57,995 bases of DNA from Pedobacter sp. (GCA_031119295.1 JAVHYE010000002.1:1-57995); one strand, 5' to 3'; shown: positions 9,786 to 22,400, counted from the first letter of the stretch. Translations and numbers: made by a program. Notes: a model not told the origin generated them from the sequence alone.

Positions 9786-10361
9786 TCAGAAGCCCAGAGC
9801 TTTATCCACGCCCATCAGGGTGAGCACACCCAGCACCGCAAAAATGGCGGCAGCAATCATGTGCACGGTACGTGTCGGCATGCGTTCGGCAATACGGTTG
9901 CCCAGCAATACGGCCGGCGCATTCGCAATCATCATGCCCAGTGTGGTGCCAGCCACCACCGCGATGATGGCGTGATATTTCGCGGCCAGTGCCACCGTGG
10001 CGATCTGTGTCTTGTCACCCATTTCGGCCAGGAAGAAAGCAATCACGGTGGTGATGAAAATACCGTGGCGGGTGAGGTCGCCCGCATCGTCATCAATTTC
10101 ATCCGGCACCAGCATCCAGCCCGCCATGGCGATGAAAGACACACCGAGAATCCAGCGCATGGCATCTGGTGAGAGCAGCGAGGTGATCCAGGCGCCGACC
10201 GCGCCGGCACAGGCGTGGTTCACCAGGGTCGCGACGAAAATGCCGAGGATGATGGGAACGGGTTTGCGGAATTTTGCCGCCAGCAGGAAGGCGAGCAGCT
10301 GGGTTTTGTCACCGATTTCTGCGAGGGCGACAATGCCGGTAGAGACGAGAAAGGCTTCCAC
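9786..10361 (-). CDS. TMEM165/GDT1 (UPF0016) family membrane protein, probable Mn2+ exporter
   Basis: Two E-x-G-D-K-T repeats: ALAEIGDKTQLLAFLLAAKFRKP and FLAEMGDKTQIATVALAAKYH; GTG start at 10361 with AGGAG. Confidence 0.9.
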   Translation of the reverse strand: MEAFLVSTGIVALAEIGDKTQLLAFLLAAKFRKPVPIILGIFVATLVNHACAGAVGAWITSLLSPDAMRWILGVSFIAMAGWMLVPDEIDDDAGDLTRHGIFITTVIAFFLAEMGDKTQIATVALAAKYHAIIAVVAGTTLGMMIANAPAVLLGNRIAERMPTRTVHMIAAAIFAVLGVLTLMGVDKALGF

Positions 10362-10426
10362 TTGAGACTCCTGGCCGGAATGCAGACACGATTGACCACG
10401 CAACTCCTCCGGCCAATCGGTGAGCG

Positions 10427-10608
10427 GCATGGTCAAAGGTCTTGCCAGGTGCGGGATGATTTACGACTGACTGCGCCATGATGTGCAGGGCACACCAAGT
10501 ATGTTGACGCAGACCTCTTCTGCTTTTGCCGCCTGCTTTTCTTGCTGCAGACCGGCAAAAGACCGAGAGCGGCTACTCCCCAATGACGGCCGCGATGCTA
10601 GCGGCCGT
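10427..10608 (-). promoter_or_regulatory. yybP-ykoY manganese riboswitch
   Basis: Minus strand contains CATTGGGGAGTAGCC...GCGTCAACATACTTGGTG...CACCTGGCAAGACCTTTGACC, the conserved blocks of yybP-ykoY, directly upstream of UPF0016. Confidence 0.93.
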
Positions 10609-10627
10609 TATGATTGATGTCCAGCTG

Positions 10628-12307
10628 TCAGGGAATGCTGAATTCATAAACCCCGAAGTAGGTCTGGCCGCTTACAGAAACACGGTCAAACCCTGCACGG
10701 CTATGGCCTTTGCTGTCGGTGGCAATCACCTTCATGTAATAGGTGCCAGCAGGAAGGACAGAGCTAGTGGCACTGAGGTCGGAAGTTGTACGGGAGAGCT
10801 TGATGCTGCCCGTGGCAAAGTCCGGCTGGCTGGCGATCTGCAGGGAGTAGCTCACAGCATCATTTTGCAGGTCGGTGGCTTTGTCCCAGCTCAGCACGAG
10901 ATCGGCGCCGCTAATGGTGGCGGCCTGAAAAAAAGGCATGGGCTTTTGCAGCTCGCTCATGAAACGCTGGTAATTGGTTTCCACCACGCCGCTCAAACGA
11001 GTGTATTCCGTGTTCCATTCTGTCTGGCGGCCTGCGTTGTCCGAGGCCAGCGTGGGCAGGTGATCAATGTCCGGGCTTGCCAGCACCAGCGGTTGCACAA
11101 GAGCTTTGTAGCTGTCGGTCTTGGTCTTGATCTGTGCGCTGGAAAGATAGTCGCGGCGCAGCAGGCGTACCGCATTGATGATGGCATCGAGATTGCCGGG
11201 TTGTTCGATGAAGCGCCGGTGCAGGGGAATACCCCACCAGTTGGCAAGGCCCAGCTGCCAGCTGTCATACAAGCTGCCGGCCAGTTTCACATCCGGTTGG
11301 TCTTCATAACCCAGTGAGCCGTCATAGTCCCAAGGCAGGAAATAGAAACGCTCGCCACCGGCTGGCTGATAGAGCGCGAAATTCTGGTTTTCCGTGTCGT
11401 GATTGCCCATGAGGATATTCACGGCCAGCCAGGTCAGATAGTTGTTGCGGTTGAAGTAATGACTGAAGGTGGTATTGAAGTCGGTGCTTTCATCATTGAC
11501 CGCATCAATCATGCTGAGCAGGGTGCGGTGGTCAGTACCGTTTTCAATTTCCAGCACTTTCTCGAAGTTTGCCTTGCTCACTGGTGCGCCGCTGCCATCC
11601 ACTGCCAGCCGGCTATCCGGAACGAAGATGAAGTCGGCCGCCTTGTAGATATTCGAGCTGGTATTGAAGCCGCGATTGCTGAGGTATTCCTTGCCCATTT
11701 TTTCCACATGGGTGTAGAGGCCATAGTCCACGTCAGGAGTCGCCGCATTGGCATCATCGTCAAAGCTGATATGGACGAACTGGGTGCGCAGACTGGAAAG
11801 ATAGGGAATGTCGCAAAAGAGATCGAAGGCCAGCTTGTTGCGTACGCGGCTCAGGTCAAAAGGATGTTTGTTGAGCTGCAGGGTTTGTTCGCCGCGCCAG
11901 AGTGCTGCCGTGCCGGCCAGCTTGACCCGATAGGACTTCTGGTCCCCCAGACGTGAGCTGTTGCCGCGTATGCGCAGCTTGGCATTATTGCTCTTGCCAT
12001 CGTCCGGATAATCATTCGCCGTGAAATGAACCTTGATTTCAGGCTCGTAGCCGTCGTTCGGATCGGTGTCCGAGTTGACGTCGGCAATCGTGTAGGTATC
12101 GCCGGCAACGGCCTTGAGCTGGACATTCAGGACATTGAGCGGAGCACTGTAGTGGCTGGCTGGATCGACAATATCGTTGGCATCAGCCACGAAGGGCGAA
12201 ACAATCGGCGCTTCCTCGTTTGTGTTGGCGACAGGGCTGTCACTGCTGCCACAGGCAGTCATCAGTAGTGTTGTGGCAACAAGCCAGACAGAGTAATGGG
12301 CCTTCAT
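10628..12307 (-). CDS. CotH-family (spore-coat-kinase-like) lipoprotein
   Basis: Lipobox LLMTACGSS; KLRIRGNSSRLGDQKSYRVKL...LPWDYDGSLGYEDQ typical of CotH; Fn3-like C-terminal region. Confidence 0.85.
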   Translation of the reverse strand: MKAHYSVWLVATTLLMTACGSSDSPVANTNEEAPIVSPFVADANDIVDPASHYSAPLNVLNVQLKAVAGDTYTIADVNSDTDPNDGYEPEIKVHFTANDYPDDGKSNNAKLRIRGNSSRLGDQKSYRVKLAGTAALWRGEQTLQLNKHPFDLSRVRNKLAFDLFCDIPYLSSLRTQFVHISFDDDANAATPDVDYGLYTHVEKMGKEYLSNRGFNTSSNIYKAADFIFVPDSRLAVDGSGAPVSKANFEKVLEIENGTDHRTLLSMIDAVNDESTDFNTTFSHYFNRNNYLTWLAVNILMGNHDTENQNFALYQPAGGERFYFLPWDYDGSLGYEDQPDVKLAGSLYDSWQLGLANWWGIPLHRRFIEQPGNLDAIINAVRLLRRDYLSSAQIKTKTDSYKALVQPLVLASPDIDHLPTLASDNAGRQTEWNTEYTRLSGVVETNYQRFMSELQKPMPFFQAATISGADLVLSWDKATDLQNDAVSYSLQIASQPDFATGSIKLSRTTSDLSATSSVLPAGTYYMKVIATDSKGHSRAGFDRVSVSGQTYFGVYEFSIP

Positions 12308-12654
12308 GCGACTCCTCCACTGTTTCTGCTCATGGTCTTGTCTATCTGGAGAATGAGCTCCAGCAGACGACTGCCATCAATATCACTGCGTCCTGCCAAG
12401 TGATGCTCTGCCAGGGGATGGATATTGCAGTTGCCGGGCAGCTGGCCGCGCGCATCGATGAGCGCTCGTGTGCGCGGGATGAAGACCCATTGCAGCCACT
12501 CATACGACTTCAGGGTGTCGTACATGAAGGGCATGCGTGATGCCATGGCTTCGGGTGAGGGCGGATAGCTGGCCCAGAGGCCTTGCCGCCGCATTTCGGC
12601 TTCCACTTCTTGCATCAGGGTCAGCATTTGCTGATGGAGTTCGGCTTCTTGCAT
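12304..12654 (-). CDS. yqcC: YqcC-family protein (DUF446)
   Basis: MRRQGLWASYPPSPEAMASRMPFMYDTLKSYEWLQWVFIPRTRALIDARGQLPGNCNIHPLAE; 4-nt overlap with the next gene. Confidence 0.85.
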   Translation of the reverse strand: MQEAELHQQMLTLMQEVEAEMRRQGLWASYPPSPEAMASRMPFMYDTLKSYEWLQWVFIPRTRALIDARGQLPGNCNIHPLAEHHLAGRSDIDGSRLLELILQIDKTMSRNSGGVA

Positions 12655-12656
12655 GC

Positions 12657-14462
12657 TCAGAGCCCGTACTCGTTCAGATGCGCGAGGAAATCCTCAGCAT
12701 TTTTTTCGCCGACAATCCGCGCCTGCGTTTGCTCATTGCCGTTCTTGTCAAAGAAGATGATGGTGGGCGGACCCAGCAGGGAAAAGCGTTTGAGCAGGGC
12801 GCGGTCATCGGCGTTATTGGCAGTGACATCGGCCTGCACCAGATGCAGCTGGGCCATACGTGTGGCAACTTCCGGTTTGCGGAAAACATGGCGCTCCATC
12901 ACCTTGCAGCTCACACACCAGTCGGCATAGAAATCCAGCATCACGGCTTTGCCCTCGGCGGTGGCTTTGGCGATTTCCGCATCCAGTTCGGCATTGTTTT
13001 TTACGCGAACAAATGGCGTGGCGGTGGCAGCCTGCGGCTGTGAGCTGATTTGTGCCAAGGGACGCAGCGGGTCATCGCCGCCACTGGCAGCGCCAGCCAC
13101 AAGAGCAGCGGCATAGGCCATGACACAGAAGGCCACGGCACGGGCCAGCAGTCCCAATGCCTTGCCATTGCCGAGGCGCCATAGCCAGAGACCGGTAGCA
13201 GCCGTGCAGAGACCATAAAGTGCCAGCGCCATGGGCTCGGGCACCATGCGTGTCAGTAATTCCGCTGCCACGAAAAGCAGCAGCAGGCCGAAAAAGAATT
13301 TCACCTCATCCATCCAGGCACCAGCCTTGGGCAGCAGACGGCCTTCGGTAGCACCCAGCACCAGGAGCGGCACGCCCATGCCCAGTGCCATGAGGAAAAG
13401 CGAGAGTGCACCGAAGAGGGCGTCGCCGGTGGTGCTGATATGCAGCAGCACACCGAAGAGCGGCGCCGAAACGCAAGGCGATACCACCAGCGCGGAAAAC
13501 ACGCCGATCAGGAAGCTGCCCACCATCACGCCGCCTTGCTGGCGCCGGCTCATGTCGTCAAAGCGGGATTGCAGGGCTGCCGGCAGGCGCAATTCATAAA
13601 GGCCGAACAGACTGAGCGCCAAGGCGAAAAACAGCAGGGCAAATACCACCAGCACGGCCGGGTGCTGGAAGAGGCCGGGCAGATTGATCTGCTGGCCGAA
13701 AAAGCCGACTACAAAGCCCATGGCCGCGTAAACGGCGCCCACGCCGATCACATAGCTCAGTGCCAGCAGAAAGCCGCGCAGCGCGGAGCTGGTGTGCTGG
13801 CGGGCAATGATGCCGGCCAATATGGGCAGCATGGGCAGTACGCAGGGCGTGAAAGCCAGGCCCAGCCCCAAGGCAAACATGATGAAGAGCTGGGTGAGAC
13901 GGCTGCTGTCCGCTTTCAGGGGGGAGTCATTGCTGGCGCCATTGCCATTTGTGCTGCTGTTTGTGGCCGTGGCTGTTGCCGCTACATCACCAAAGCCCAG
14001 TAGCTGGTCCTGCGGCGGATAGCAGAGGCCCGCATCGGCGCAGCCTTGCCAGACCACTTTCAGCTGCCCATTGCCTTTCACCGGCAGGCTGACCTGCACA
14101 TCTTCGTGGAAAACTTTGACGCGTCCGAAGGTGGGGTCGTCCTTCCATTCGCCTTCGGTGGCGAAAGCCGGCGTGCCGATCTCAAGCCCGGCGCCTGTCG
14201 CGACAAATTTGAAGCGATCCAGATAGAGGTAGTAGCCGGGCGTGACGCGGAAGGTGAGGGTCAGGCCCTCGGCGGTTTCGGCGGTTTCCAGGCGGAAGGC
14301 CTGGTCGGCGGTCAGGAAGCTGTGCTGGCGGGCACCGCTGCTGAAGCTCTTGAGCTCGGCATGGGCCGGGGCCAGCAGGCTGAGCAGCAGGACAAGGGCG
14401 CTGGCCAGCTGCCAGAAAGCAGGGCGCCAAAAAGCAGGGAAGTAGGGCTGGGAACGGCTCAC
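12657..14462 (-). CDS. dsbD: Thiol:disulfide interchange protein DsbD
   Basis: N-terminal DsbDalpha-like domain, central TM domain with CVLPMLPI, C-terminal thioredoxin motif DFYADWCVSCKVMERHVF; GTG start at 14462 with GGAG. Confidence 0.93.
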   Translation of the reverse strand: MSRSQPYFPAFWRPAFWQLASALVLLLSLLAPAHAELKSFSSGARQHSFLTADQAFRLETAETAEGLTLTFRVTPGYYLYLDRFKFVATGAGLEIGTPAFATEGEWKDDPTFGRVKVFHEDVQVSLPVKGNGQLKVVWQGCADAGLCYPPQDQLLGFGDVAATATATNSSTNGNGASNDSPLKADSSRLTQLFIMFALGLGLAFTPCVLPMLPILAGIIARQHTSSALRGFLLALSYVIGVGAVYAAMGFVVGFFGQQINLPGLFQHPAVLVVFALLFFALALSLFGLYELRLPAALQSRFDDMSRRQQGGVMVGSFLIGVFSALVVSPCVSAPLFGVLLHISTTGDALFGALSLFLMALGMGVPLLVLGATEGRLLPKAGAWMDEVKFFFGLLLLFVAAELLTRMVPEPMALALYGLCTAATGLWLWRLGNGKALGLLARAVAFCVMAYAAALVAGAASGGDDPLRPLAQISSQPQAATATPFVRVKNNAELDAEIAKATAEGKAVMLDFYADWCVSCKVMERHVFRKPEVATRMAQLHLVQADVTANNADDRALLKRFSLLGPPTIIFFDKNGNEQTQARIVGEKNAEDFLAHLNEYGL

Positions 14463-14652
14463 GGTGAGCTCCGCGGGAAGACGGCGCTTATTGTCTGTGC
14501 TGCACCGCACCTTCACAAGGCAGGCGGGCGCTGACAAGTGTTCCGGTTTCGTACATGCTCGGCGCGCATCCGGCTGAAAACCGCCCACGCCGACTACCTT
14601 ATCCATGTTTTCCGGGGGTCTTTAATTGCTCATCAATAACCAGGGAAGAACC

Positions 14653-15456
14653 ATGCCCAGCCAGATTGTCCGTGCCCTTGTGGGCGGCTTCGTTGTCCTT
14701 GTCGTGTTCTGGATACTCAACCCATTCGTTGTCATCGGCGCCGGCGAGCGTGGCGTGGTCATGAATTTCGGGGCCGTGCAGAAGGACATCCTGGGTGAGG
14801 GCCTGCATATGCGCGTGCCCATCATGCAGAAAGTCGTGATCATGGATGTGCGTGTGCAGAAAGGTGAGGGGCAGGGCGATGCGGCCTCCAAGGACCTGCA
14901 GCAGGTCACTACCAATGTGGCGCTCAACTATCACCTTGATCCGGCACGCGTAGCCGAGACCTATCAGACTGTGGGTACGCTGGCTGCCGTGGGCGACCGC
15001 ATCATCCTGCCGGCCGTGCAGGAGTCGGTAAAAGCGGCGACTGCGCTTTACACCGCTGAAGAGCTGGTCTCACGCCGTCAGGAAGTGCGCGACAAGATAC
15101 GTAATCACCTGCGCGACCGTCTGGTGAAAAACGGTGTGATCGTCGATGAATTCTCCATCGTCAATTTCTCCTTCTCGCGCGAATTCAATGTCGCCATCGA
15201 GTCCAAGACCACGGCCGAACAGCTCAAGCTGAAAGCCGAGCGTGATCTCGAGCGTATCCGCATCGAGGCCGAGCAGAAGGTGGCGGCCGCCAAGGCCGAG
15301 GCCGAGTCCCTGCGCCTGCAGAAGGAAATCGTGACCGAGAACCTGATCAAGCTGCGCCAGATCGAGATGCAGCAGAAGGCCATCGACAAATGGGATGGCC
15401 GCCTGCCCCAGGTTACGGGTGGTGCCACCCCCTTCATCGATATCAAGCCGCAGTGA
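14653..15456 (+). CDS. SPFH/prohibitin-family membrane protein
   Basis: NPFVVIGAGERGVVMNFGAVQKDILGEGLHMRVPIMQKVVIMDVRVQK...coiled-coil ERDLERIRIEAEQKVAAAKAEAE. Confidence 0.9.
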   Translation: MPSQIVRALVGGFVVLVVFWILNPFVVIGAGERGVVMNFGAVQKDILGEGLHMRVPIMQKVVIMDVRVQKGEGQGDAASKDLQQVTTNVALNYHLDPARVAETYQTVGTLAAVGDRIILPAVQESVKAATALYTAEELVSRRQEVRDKIRNHLRDRLVKNGVIVDEFSIVNFSFSREFNVAIESKTTAEQLKLKAERDLERIRIEAEQKVAAAKAEAESLRLQKEIVTENLIKLRQIEMQQKAIDKWDGRLPQVTGGATPFIDIKPQ

Positions 15457-15471
15457 TGAGCCTTTCTCTTC

Positions 15472-15708
15472 ATGCCGCATGAGTCTGACACTCCTCCGGT
15501 GCGGGAGGGGCTCCTGGCCTTGGTCGTCATCATTGCTTGTCTTCTGGCAATGGTTGGCGGCCTGGGCTTGTTGGTTTCCCTGATCAAGCGGGACTGGTTT
15601 GTAGCGCTGAATCTGGGACTCTTTCTGATTGTCTGCCTGAAGGGCTTGCAGCTTGCCTGGCAGGCGTATCAGCAGCGGCACAATGCCTCGGGCTCGGGGC
15701 ATTCCTGA
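15472..15708 (+). CDS. Small two-TM hypothetical protein
   Basis: 78 aa, two hydrophobic segments, follows SPFH gene by 15 nt. Confidence 0.5.
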   Translation: MPHESDTPPVREGLLALVVIIACLLAMVGGLGLLVSLIKRDWFVALNLGLFLIVCLKGLQLAWQAYQQRHNASGSGHS

Positions 15709-15946
15709 GCCTCAGTGGCTCTCCGGTCAGCCTTCGCGTTAACAAATGCGGCCCAGATGCATACACTTGGGCACCCTGTGCGCCGGCCCGGGCGTTCGCT
15801 AGGGCCTTCCAGTCCTTGAATACCCGGCATCCCACAGTGCGCCGCAGCCTGCTGTCCCTGCTTCTCCGGGACCTGACTTTCCTTGTCATTAGCCGGCAGG
15901 CTACCGCCTGGTCATACAGGCACCATCCCCACTACGGAGATCACTC

Positions 15947-18097
15947 ATGATTTATTCGGGATCAGCCATCAGCGTTTCTCAGCTGAACGATGGCATCGCT
16001 GAACTGAAATTCGATCTCGCCAACGAATCCGTCAACAAGTTCGATCGCGCCACGCTCCTTGAGCTGGCCGCCGCAACTGACGCGATCAAGGCGGACAAGA
16101 ATGTGAAGGGCGTGATTGTCACGTCCGGCAAAGGCGTGTTCATCGTCGGCGCCGACATCACTGAATTCGGCGAACTCTTCGCCGGTGGTGAGGCCCAGAT
16201 CGCCGAGTGGGTGATCAATGCCAACAAGGTCTTCGCGGCCTTTGAAGATCTGGATGTGCCGAAAGTTGTGGCCATCAACGGTTTCGCCCTGGGTGGCGGC
16301 CTTGAAATGTGTCTGGCCTGCGAATACCGCGTGATGTCAACCGCTGCCAAGATCGGCCTGCCGGAAACCAAGCTGGGCATCATGCCGGGCTTCGGCGGCA
16401 CTGTGCGCCTGCCGCGCGTGATCGGTGTGGACAATGCTGTCGAGTGGATTGCTGCCGGTGCTGAAAAGCGTCCGGAAGTGGCCCTGAAAGACGGTGCTGT
16501 CGATGCTGTTGTTGCGCCTGAATTGCTGCGTGATGCCGCTATCGACCTCGTCAAGCAGTGCCTCGCCGGCAAGCTGGACTGGAAGGCCAAGCGTGAAGAA
16601 AAGCTGGTCCCGCTCAAGCTCAACAATATGGAACAGATGATGGCTTTCAACACGGCTTCTGCCGCTGTTGCTGCCCAGGCTGGTCCGAATTATCCCGCGC
16701 CCAAGCTGGCCGTGCAGAATATCCAGGCTTCTGCCAATTCCGGTCGTGAAGAGGCGATTGCCAACGAAGCCAAATTCTTCGCCAAGGCAGCGGTCACGCC
16801 GCAGGCCAATGCTCTCGTCGGTGTTTTCCTTGCTGACCAGGCTGTGAAGAAGGCCGCCAAGAAATACGAAAAGGGCAGCCAGAAAGACATCAATATGGCC
16901 GCCGTGCTCGGCGCCGGCATCATGGGTGGCGGCATCGCCTACCAGACGGCCAGCAAGGGCACGCCCATCTTCATGAAGGACATCGCCTCCAAGGCGCTGG
17001 ACCTCGGCATGAGCGAGGCCACCAAGCTGCTGTCCAAGCAGGTGGAGAAGGGTCGTCTGACCCCGGCCAAGATGGGCGAGACCCTGTCGCGTATCCGCCC
17101 GACGCTGAACTATGGCGACTTCAAGGAAGTCGACATCATCATCGAAGCCGTGGTGGAAAATCCCAAGGTCAAGACCGCCGTGCTTTCCGAAGTCGAAGGT
17201 CTGGTGAAGGAAGACACGATCATCGCGTCCAACACTTCCACCATTTCCATTTCCTTCCTGGCTGAATCGCTGAAGCGTCCGGAAAATTTTGTCGGCATGC
17301 ATTTTTTCAACCCGGTGCACATGATGCCCCTCGTTGAAGTGATTCGTGGCAAGAAATCTTCCGAAGCCGCTGTGGCTGCCACCGTGAAGCTGGCCGGCAA
17401 GATGGGCAAGTCCGCCATCGTCGTGAACGATTGCCCGGGCTTCTTCGTCAACCGCGTGCTCTTCCCCTACTTCGGCGGTTTCGATCAGCTGGTGCGTGAC
17501 GGCGCCGATTTCCAGGCCGTCGACAAGGTCATGGAAAAGTTCGGCTGGCCCATGGGCCCGGCCTATCTGCTCGACGTGGTCGGTATCGACACCGGCGTGC
17601 ACGCGGCCAATGTGATGGCGGAAGGTTTCCCCGATCGCATGAAGCCTGACTACAAGTCCGGCACCGTGGCCATGTTCGAAAACAATCGCTACGGCCAGAA
17701 GAACGGCAAGGGCTATTACGTTTACGAACAGGACAAGAAGGGCAAGCCGCAGAAGAAAGTGGACCAGACCACTTACGATCTGCTCAAGCCCCTCGTTGCC
17801 GAGCGCCGCGAATTCGATGCCGACGAAATCATTGCCCGCTGCATGATTCCGCTGGTCAACGAAGTGGCTCGTTGCCTGGAAGAAAACATCGTTGCCTCGC
17901 CGGCTGAAGCCGACATGGCACTGCTCATGGGCATTGGCTTCCCGCCGTTCCGCGGTGGCGCCTGCCGTTATGTCGACCAGATCGGTGTCGCGAATTACGT
18001 CGCCCTCTGCGAGAAGTACGCGTCGCTGGGCAAGGCCTATGAAGCGCCGAAACTGCTCAAAGACATGGCAGCTGCCAACAAGAAATTCTTCGGCTAA
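15947..18097 (+). CDS. fadB: Fatty oxidation complex alpha subunit (enoyl-CoA hydratase/3-hydroxyacyl-CoA dehydrogenase)
   Basis: [69 protein letters not shown]. Confidence 0.95.
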   Translation: MIYSGSAISVSQLNDGIAELKFDLANESVNKFDRATLLELAAATDAIKADKNVKGVIVTSGKGVFIVGADITEFGELFAGGEAQIAEWVINANKVFAAFEDLDVPKVVAINGFALGGGLEMCLACEYRVMSTAAKIGLPETKLGIMPGFGGTVRLPRVIGVDNAVEWIAAGAEKRPEVALKDGAVDAVVAPELLRDAAIDLVKQCLAGKLDWKAKREEKLVPLKLNNMEQMMAFNTASAAVAAQAGPNYPAPKLAVQNIQASANSGREEAIANEAKFFAKAAVTPQANALVGVFLADQAVKKAAKKYEKGSQKDINMAAVLGAGIMGGGIAYQTASKGTPIFMKDIASKALDLGMSEATKLLSKQVEKGRLTPAKMGETLSRIRPTLNYGDFKEVDIIIEAVVENPKVKTAVLSEVEGLVKEDTIIASNTSTISISFLAESLKRPENFVGMHFFNPVHMMPLVEVIRGKKSSEAAVAATVKLAGKMGKSAIVVNDCPGFFVNRVLFPYFGGFDQLVRDGADFQAVDKVMEKFGWPMGPAYLLDVVGIDTGVHAANVMAEGFPDRMKPDYKSGTVAMFENNRYGQKNGKGYYVYEQDKKGKPQKKVDQTTYDLLKPLVAERREFDADEIIARCMIPLVNEVARCLEENIVASPAEADMALLMGIGFPPFRGGACRYVDQIGVANYVALCEKYASLGKAYEAPKLLKDMAAANKKFFG

Positions 18098-18119
18098 GGC
18101 CCAACGAGATCGGAGTTAA

Positions 18120-19301
<1,182 letters not shown>

Positions 19302-19330
19302 TCTGCAGCGCTTCGATCCGGAGCAAGCAG

Positions 19331-19370
19331 AAAAGAAAAAGCCGCGGCCACAAGCCGCGGTTTTTTCTTG
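19331..19370. terminator. Rho-independent terminator after fadA
   Basis: aaaagaaaaaGCCGCGGccacaaGCCGCGGttttttcttg. Confidence 0.85.
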
Positions 19371-19475
19371 GGCGGTCGGTGGCACATACAGGCTGTCGCC
19401 CGCTCGGCCGGGGGATGACTGTCTGGGCTTGCCCCTTGTTATGATGCGCCGGCTGCCGTCCCCAGCCTGGCCATC

Positions 19476-22400
19476 ATGAAAACAATAAAAACCATGCCCC
19501 GCCTCTTGCCGCTTCTGGCCTGCTTGTTACCAGTTGCCGGTCTGGCCTATACGCCGGATGCGGAATACAACAGCCAGCCTGGTCTCGCGGCCATCAAGGC
19601 CGGCGCTGCCTATGATCTTGGGATCACAGGTGCGGGTATACGCATAGGCATAGTCGACTCCGGTATCAGTCCCCTGCATGAGGCTTTCGCCGGGGCTATT
19701 GCGGCCGGTTATAACTTTCGTACTGGTAGCGATCTGCTGGACGATTACGGCATTGGTCATGGTAGCCATATCTCCGGCATTGCCGCGGCGCGCCGTGACG
19801 GTAGTGGCATGATGGGTGTTGCCTATGGTGCAGAGCTCGTGGTGGCTGCCACCGACTTCAGCAGTGGTGAATTGTCAGCCGGCATCAATTTCGCACTCAG
19901 CAATGGCGCTCGCATCATCAACAATAGCTGGGGTTATGGCGGCAGTACGGTGCTGGATTTTTCTGCAGAGTCCATCAGCGCGACTTATCCTGATCTTCTC
20001 GATGCCTTGCACAATGCTGTTGCCGCCGATGCCATCGTGGTATTTGCCAATGGCAATGATGCTCTCCAGCAGCCCCAGGTCATGGGTGGCTTACCCTATT
20101 ACTTTCCCGAATTGCAGCGCAATTTTATTACGGTGGTTGCTTCCACCAATGATGCAAAATATTTCTCGCCTTACAGCAACCGCTGCGGCGTAGCGGCGGC
20201 CTGGTGCGTGGCAGCACCGGGCGGCTATGGCGGCTATGACACCGGTGAGAACGCGCCCGACAGCAGCACGACATCCGGCTACACCAATCGCTATGGCACT
20301 TCCGAAGCCACTGCCATGGTCTCGGGCTCACTGGCCCTGCTTGCCGAACGCTTTGCCTATATGACTGGTGAGCTACTGGTGGGTGTGCTGCTCACGACTG
20401 CAGCCCATGGCACGGATACGGTTCTTTCCACGATATACGGTCGTGGTGAGGTCGATATTGCCAAGGCCATGAAAGGACCGGCGGCACTGGAATTCGACTA
20501 TGACGTGAATGTCACGGTCGATGACAGCTGGTCCAATAACATCATGGGCACGGGTGCCCTCATCAAGCGCGGCAGCAGCACGCTCACACTTTCCGGCAGC
20601 AATACTTTCAGTGGCGGCGTCACTGTGGCGGATGGTCAGCTGCGTATTTCAGCTGACAGCAATCTTGGTGCGAGCACGGCGGACTTCACCTTGTCCGGCG
20701 GTGTGCTGGAAATCAGCAATGATGTTAGCTTGGCACGCAGTATCAGTGTCACAGGCACTGCAGGAGGCGTGGATACCGGTACTTTCCGCCTGACATTGAC
20801 CGGCAATCTCACGGGTGACGGTGTTCTGGAAAAGAATGGTAGCGGCACGCTGTCCCTGCAGGGCAGCAGCGATTTTTCCGGGACCACATATATTCTTGCC
20901 GGTACCGTCGAAACCTCAGCGGCTCATTTCAGTGGCGATGTCGTGGACGATGCCACGCTACTCTTTGCCCAGGATGTCAACGGTGTTTTTTCAGGTGCCA
21001 TCAGTGGCGGCGGCAGTCTCATAAAGGCGGGTACAGCAGATCTGCATCTGACTGGCAGCAACAGTTTCACGGGGGAGATTTCTGTGCAGGCCGGTTCACT
21101 CAGTGGTGACAGTGCTGCGCTGAATGCCGACATTATCAATGATGCCACCGTGATTTTTACCCAGGATATTGATGGCGAATATGCTGCGGCCATGAGCGGT
21201 GCAGGGCGCCTGATTAAATCCGGCAGTGGCCGCCTGCATCTGGCCGGCAGCAATAGCTATAGCGGTGGCACAGAAATATCGGCCGGTGTGTTGGACGGTG
21301 ACGCCAACTCCTTGCAGGGAGATTTCAGCGGTGCTGGTACATTGGCTTTCAATCAAAGTGGCATCGGCAATTTCAATGGCAGCCTGCATGATCTGGCGGC
21401 GCTGGAAAAAACCGGAACGGGTACCCTTTATCTTCAGTCTGCTGGCAATTCCGCAGTCACAACCACAGTAAAAAATGGTTTTTTGGTTCTGCCAGCGGGC
21501 TTGGCATCGAATGTAGTGGTCGCGGGAGGAGCATTGGCCGCACCCGGCGGTGTACAGGGCAGTCTTGAAGTAGACGATGGTGGAAAATTGCTGGCTGGCG
21601 GTGATGCCGGTGCCCTTCAGGTAGATGGTCAGCTGACGGTGAAAGCGGGCGCCCAGCTTGCCTTGCAGCTGTCGTCGACTGGCAGTACGCCATTACTCAA
21701 TGTGACAGGACCGGTGCAATTGCAGGGGGGAACGGTGCTGGTGAATGCAAGCGCTGCACCCGTGCTTGCACGTTATGTGCTGCTGAAATCTGACAGCAGC
21801 TTGCAGGGCCAGTTCGATGCTCTGAGTACCAGTCCTTCGCTGCGAGCTTTTCTCCGATACGATGAAAATTCCGCCGCACTGGTGCTCTCGCGCAGCGATG
21901 CCCTGTTTTCATCCCGGGCAAATGACCGCAACAGCGTGGCCGCGGCAGCTGCGCTGGAGGAAGAACTGGCCAGCGGATTCTATTCCGACTCTTTTGCCGC
22001 CAGCGTGAATGCTCTTGCTGCTGCAGCGCCGACGGCACTGGATGCGCTTTCCGGCGAAGTGGTGGCAGATACCGGTCCTGCTTTGACCCGCTTGCTGGAT
22101 GGTGTGCTGTGGAGTGCTTTGGCGGCGCAGCAGAGCCCTGTGCTTTCTTCACTGGGTTTTTCAGCTGTCCCCCGATTTTCCTATACCGCTCCGGCATCCG
22201 CCTCGGGGCCGCGTGCCTGGATTTATGGTAATGGCCGGCGCAGCAAGGTTGATGGTGTTGATGCCGCTGGCTATGACTACGATCAAAGCCTTCTCGTCGC
22301 CGGTGCGGATGCAGCGCTGGGCGCCGGCTTACGTCTGGGCTTCATGCTGAGCCAGGGCAGCCAGTCCCTCAGTCGTGATGGCTCAAGCGATACGGCAGAC

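Noticed and set aside
16337-17602. 421-aa minus-strand ORF inside fadB
   Set aside because: Antisense to fadB with typical shadow-ORF composition.
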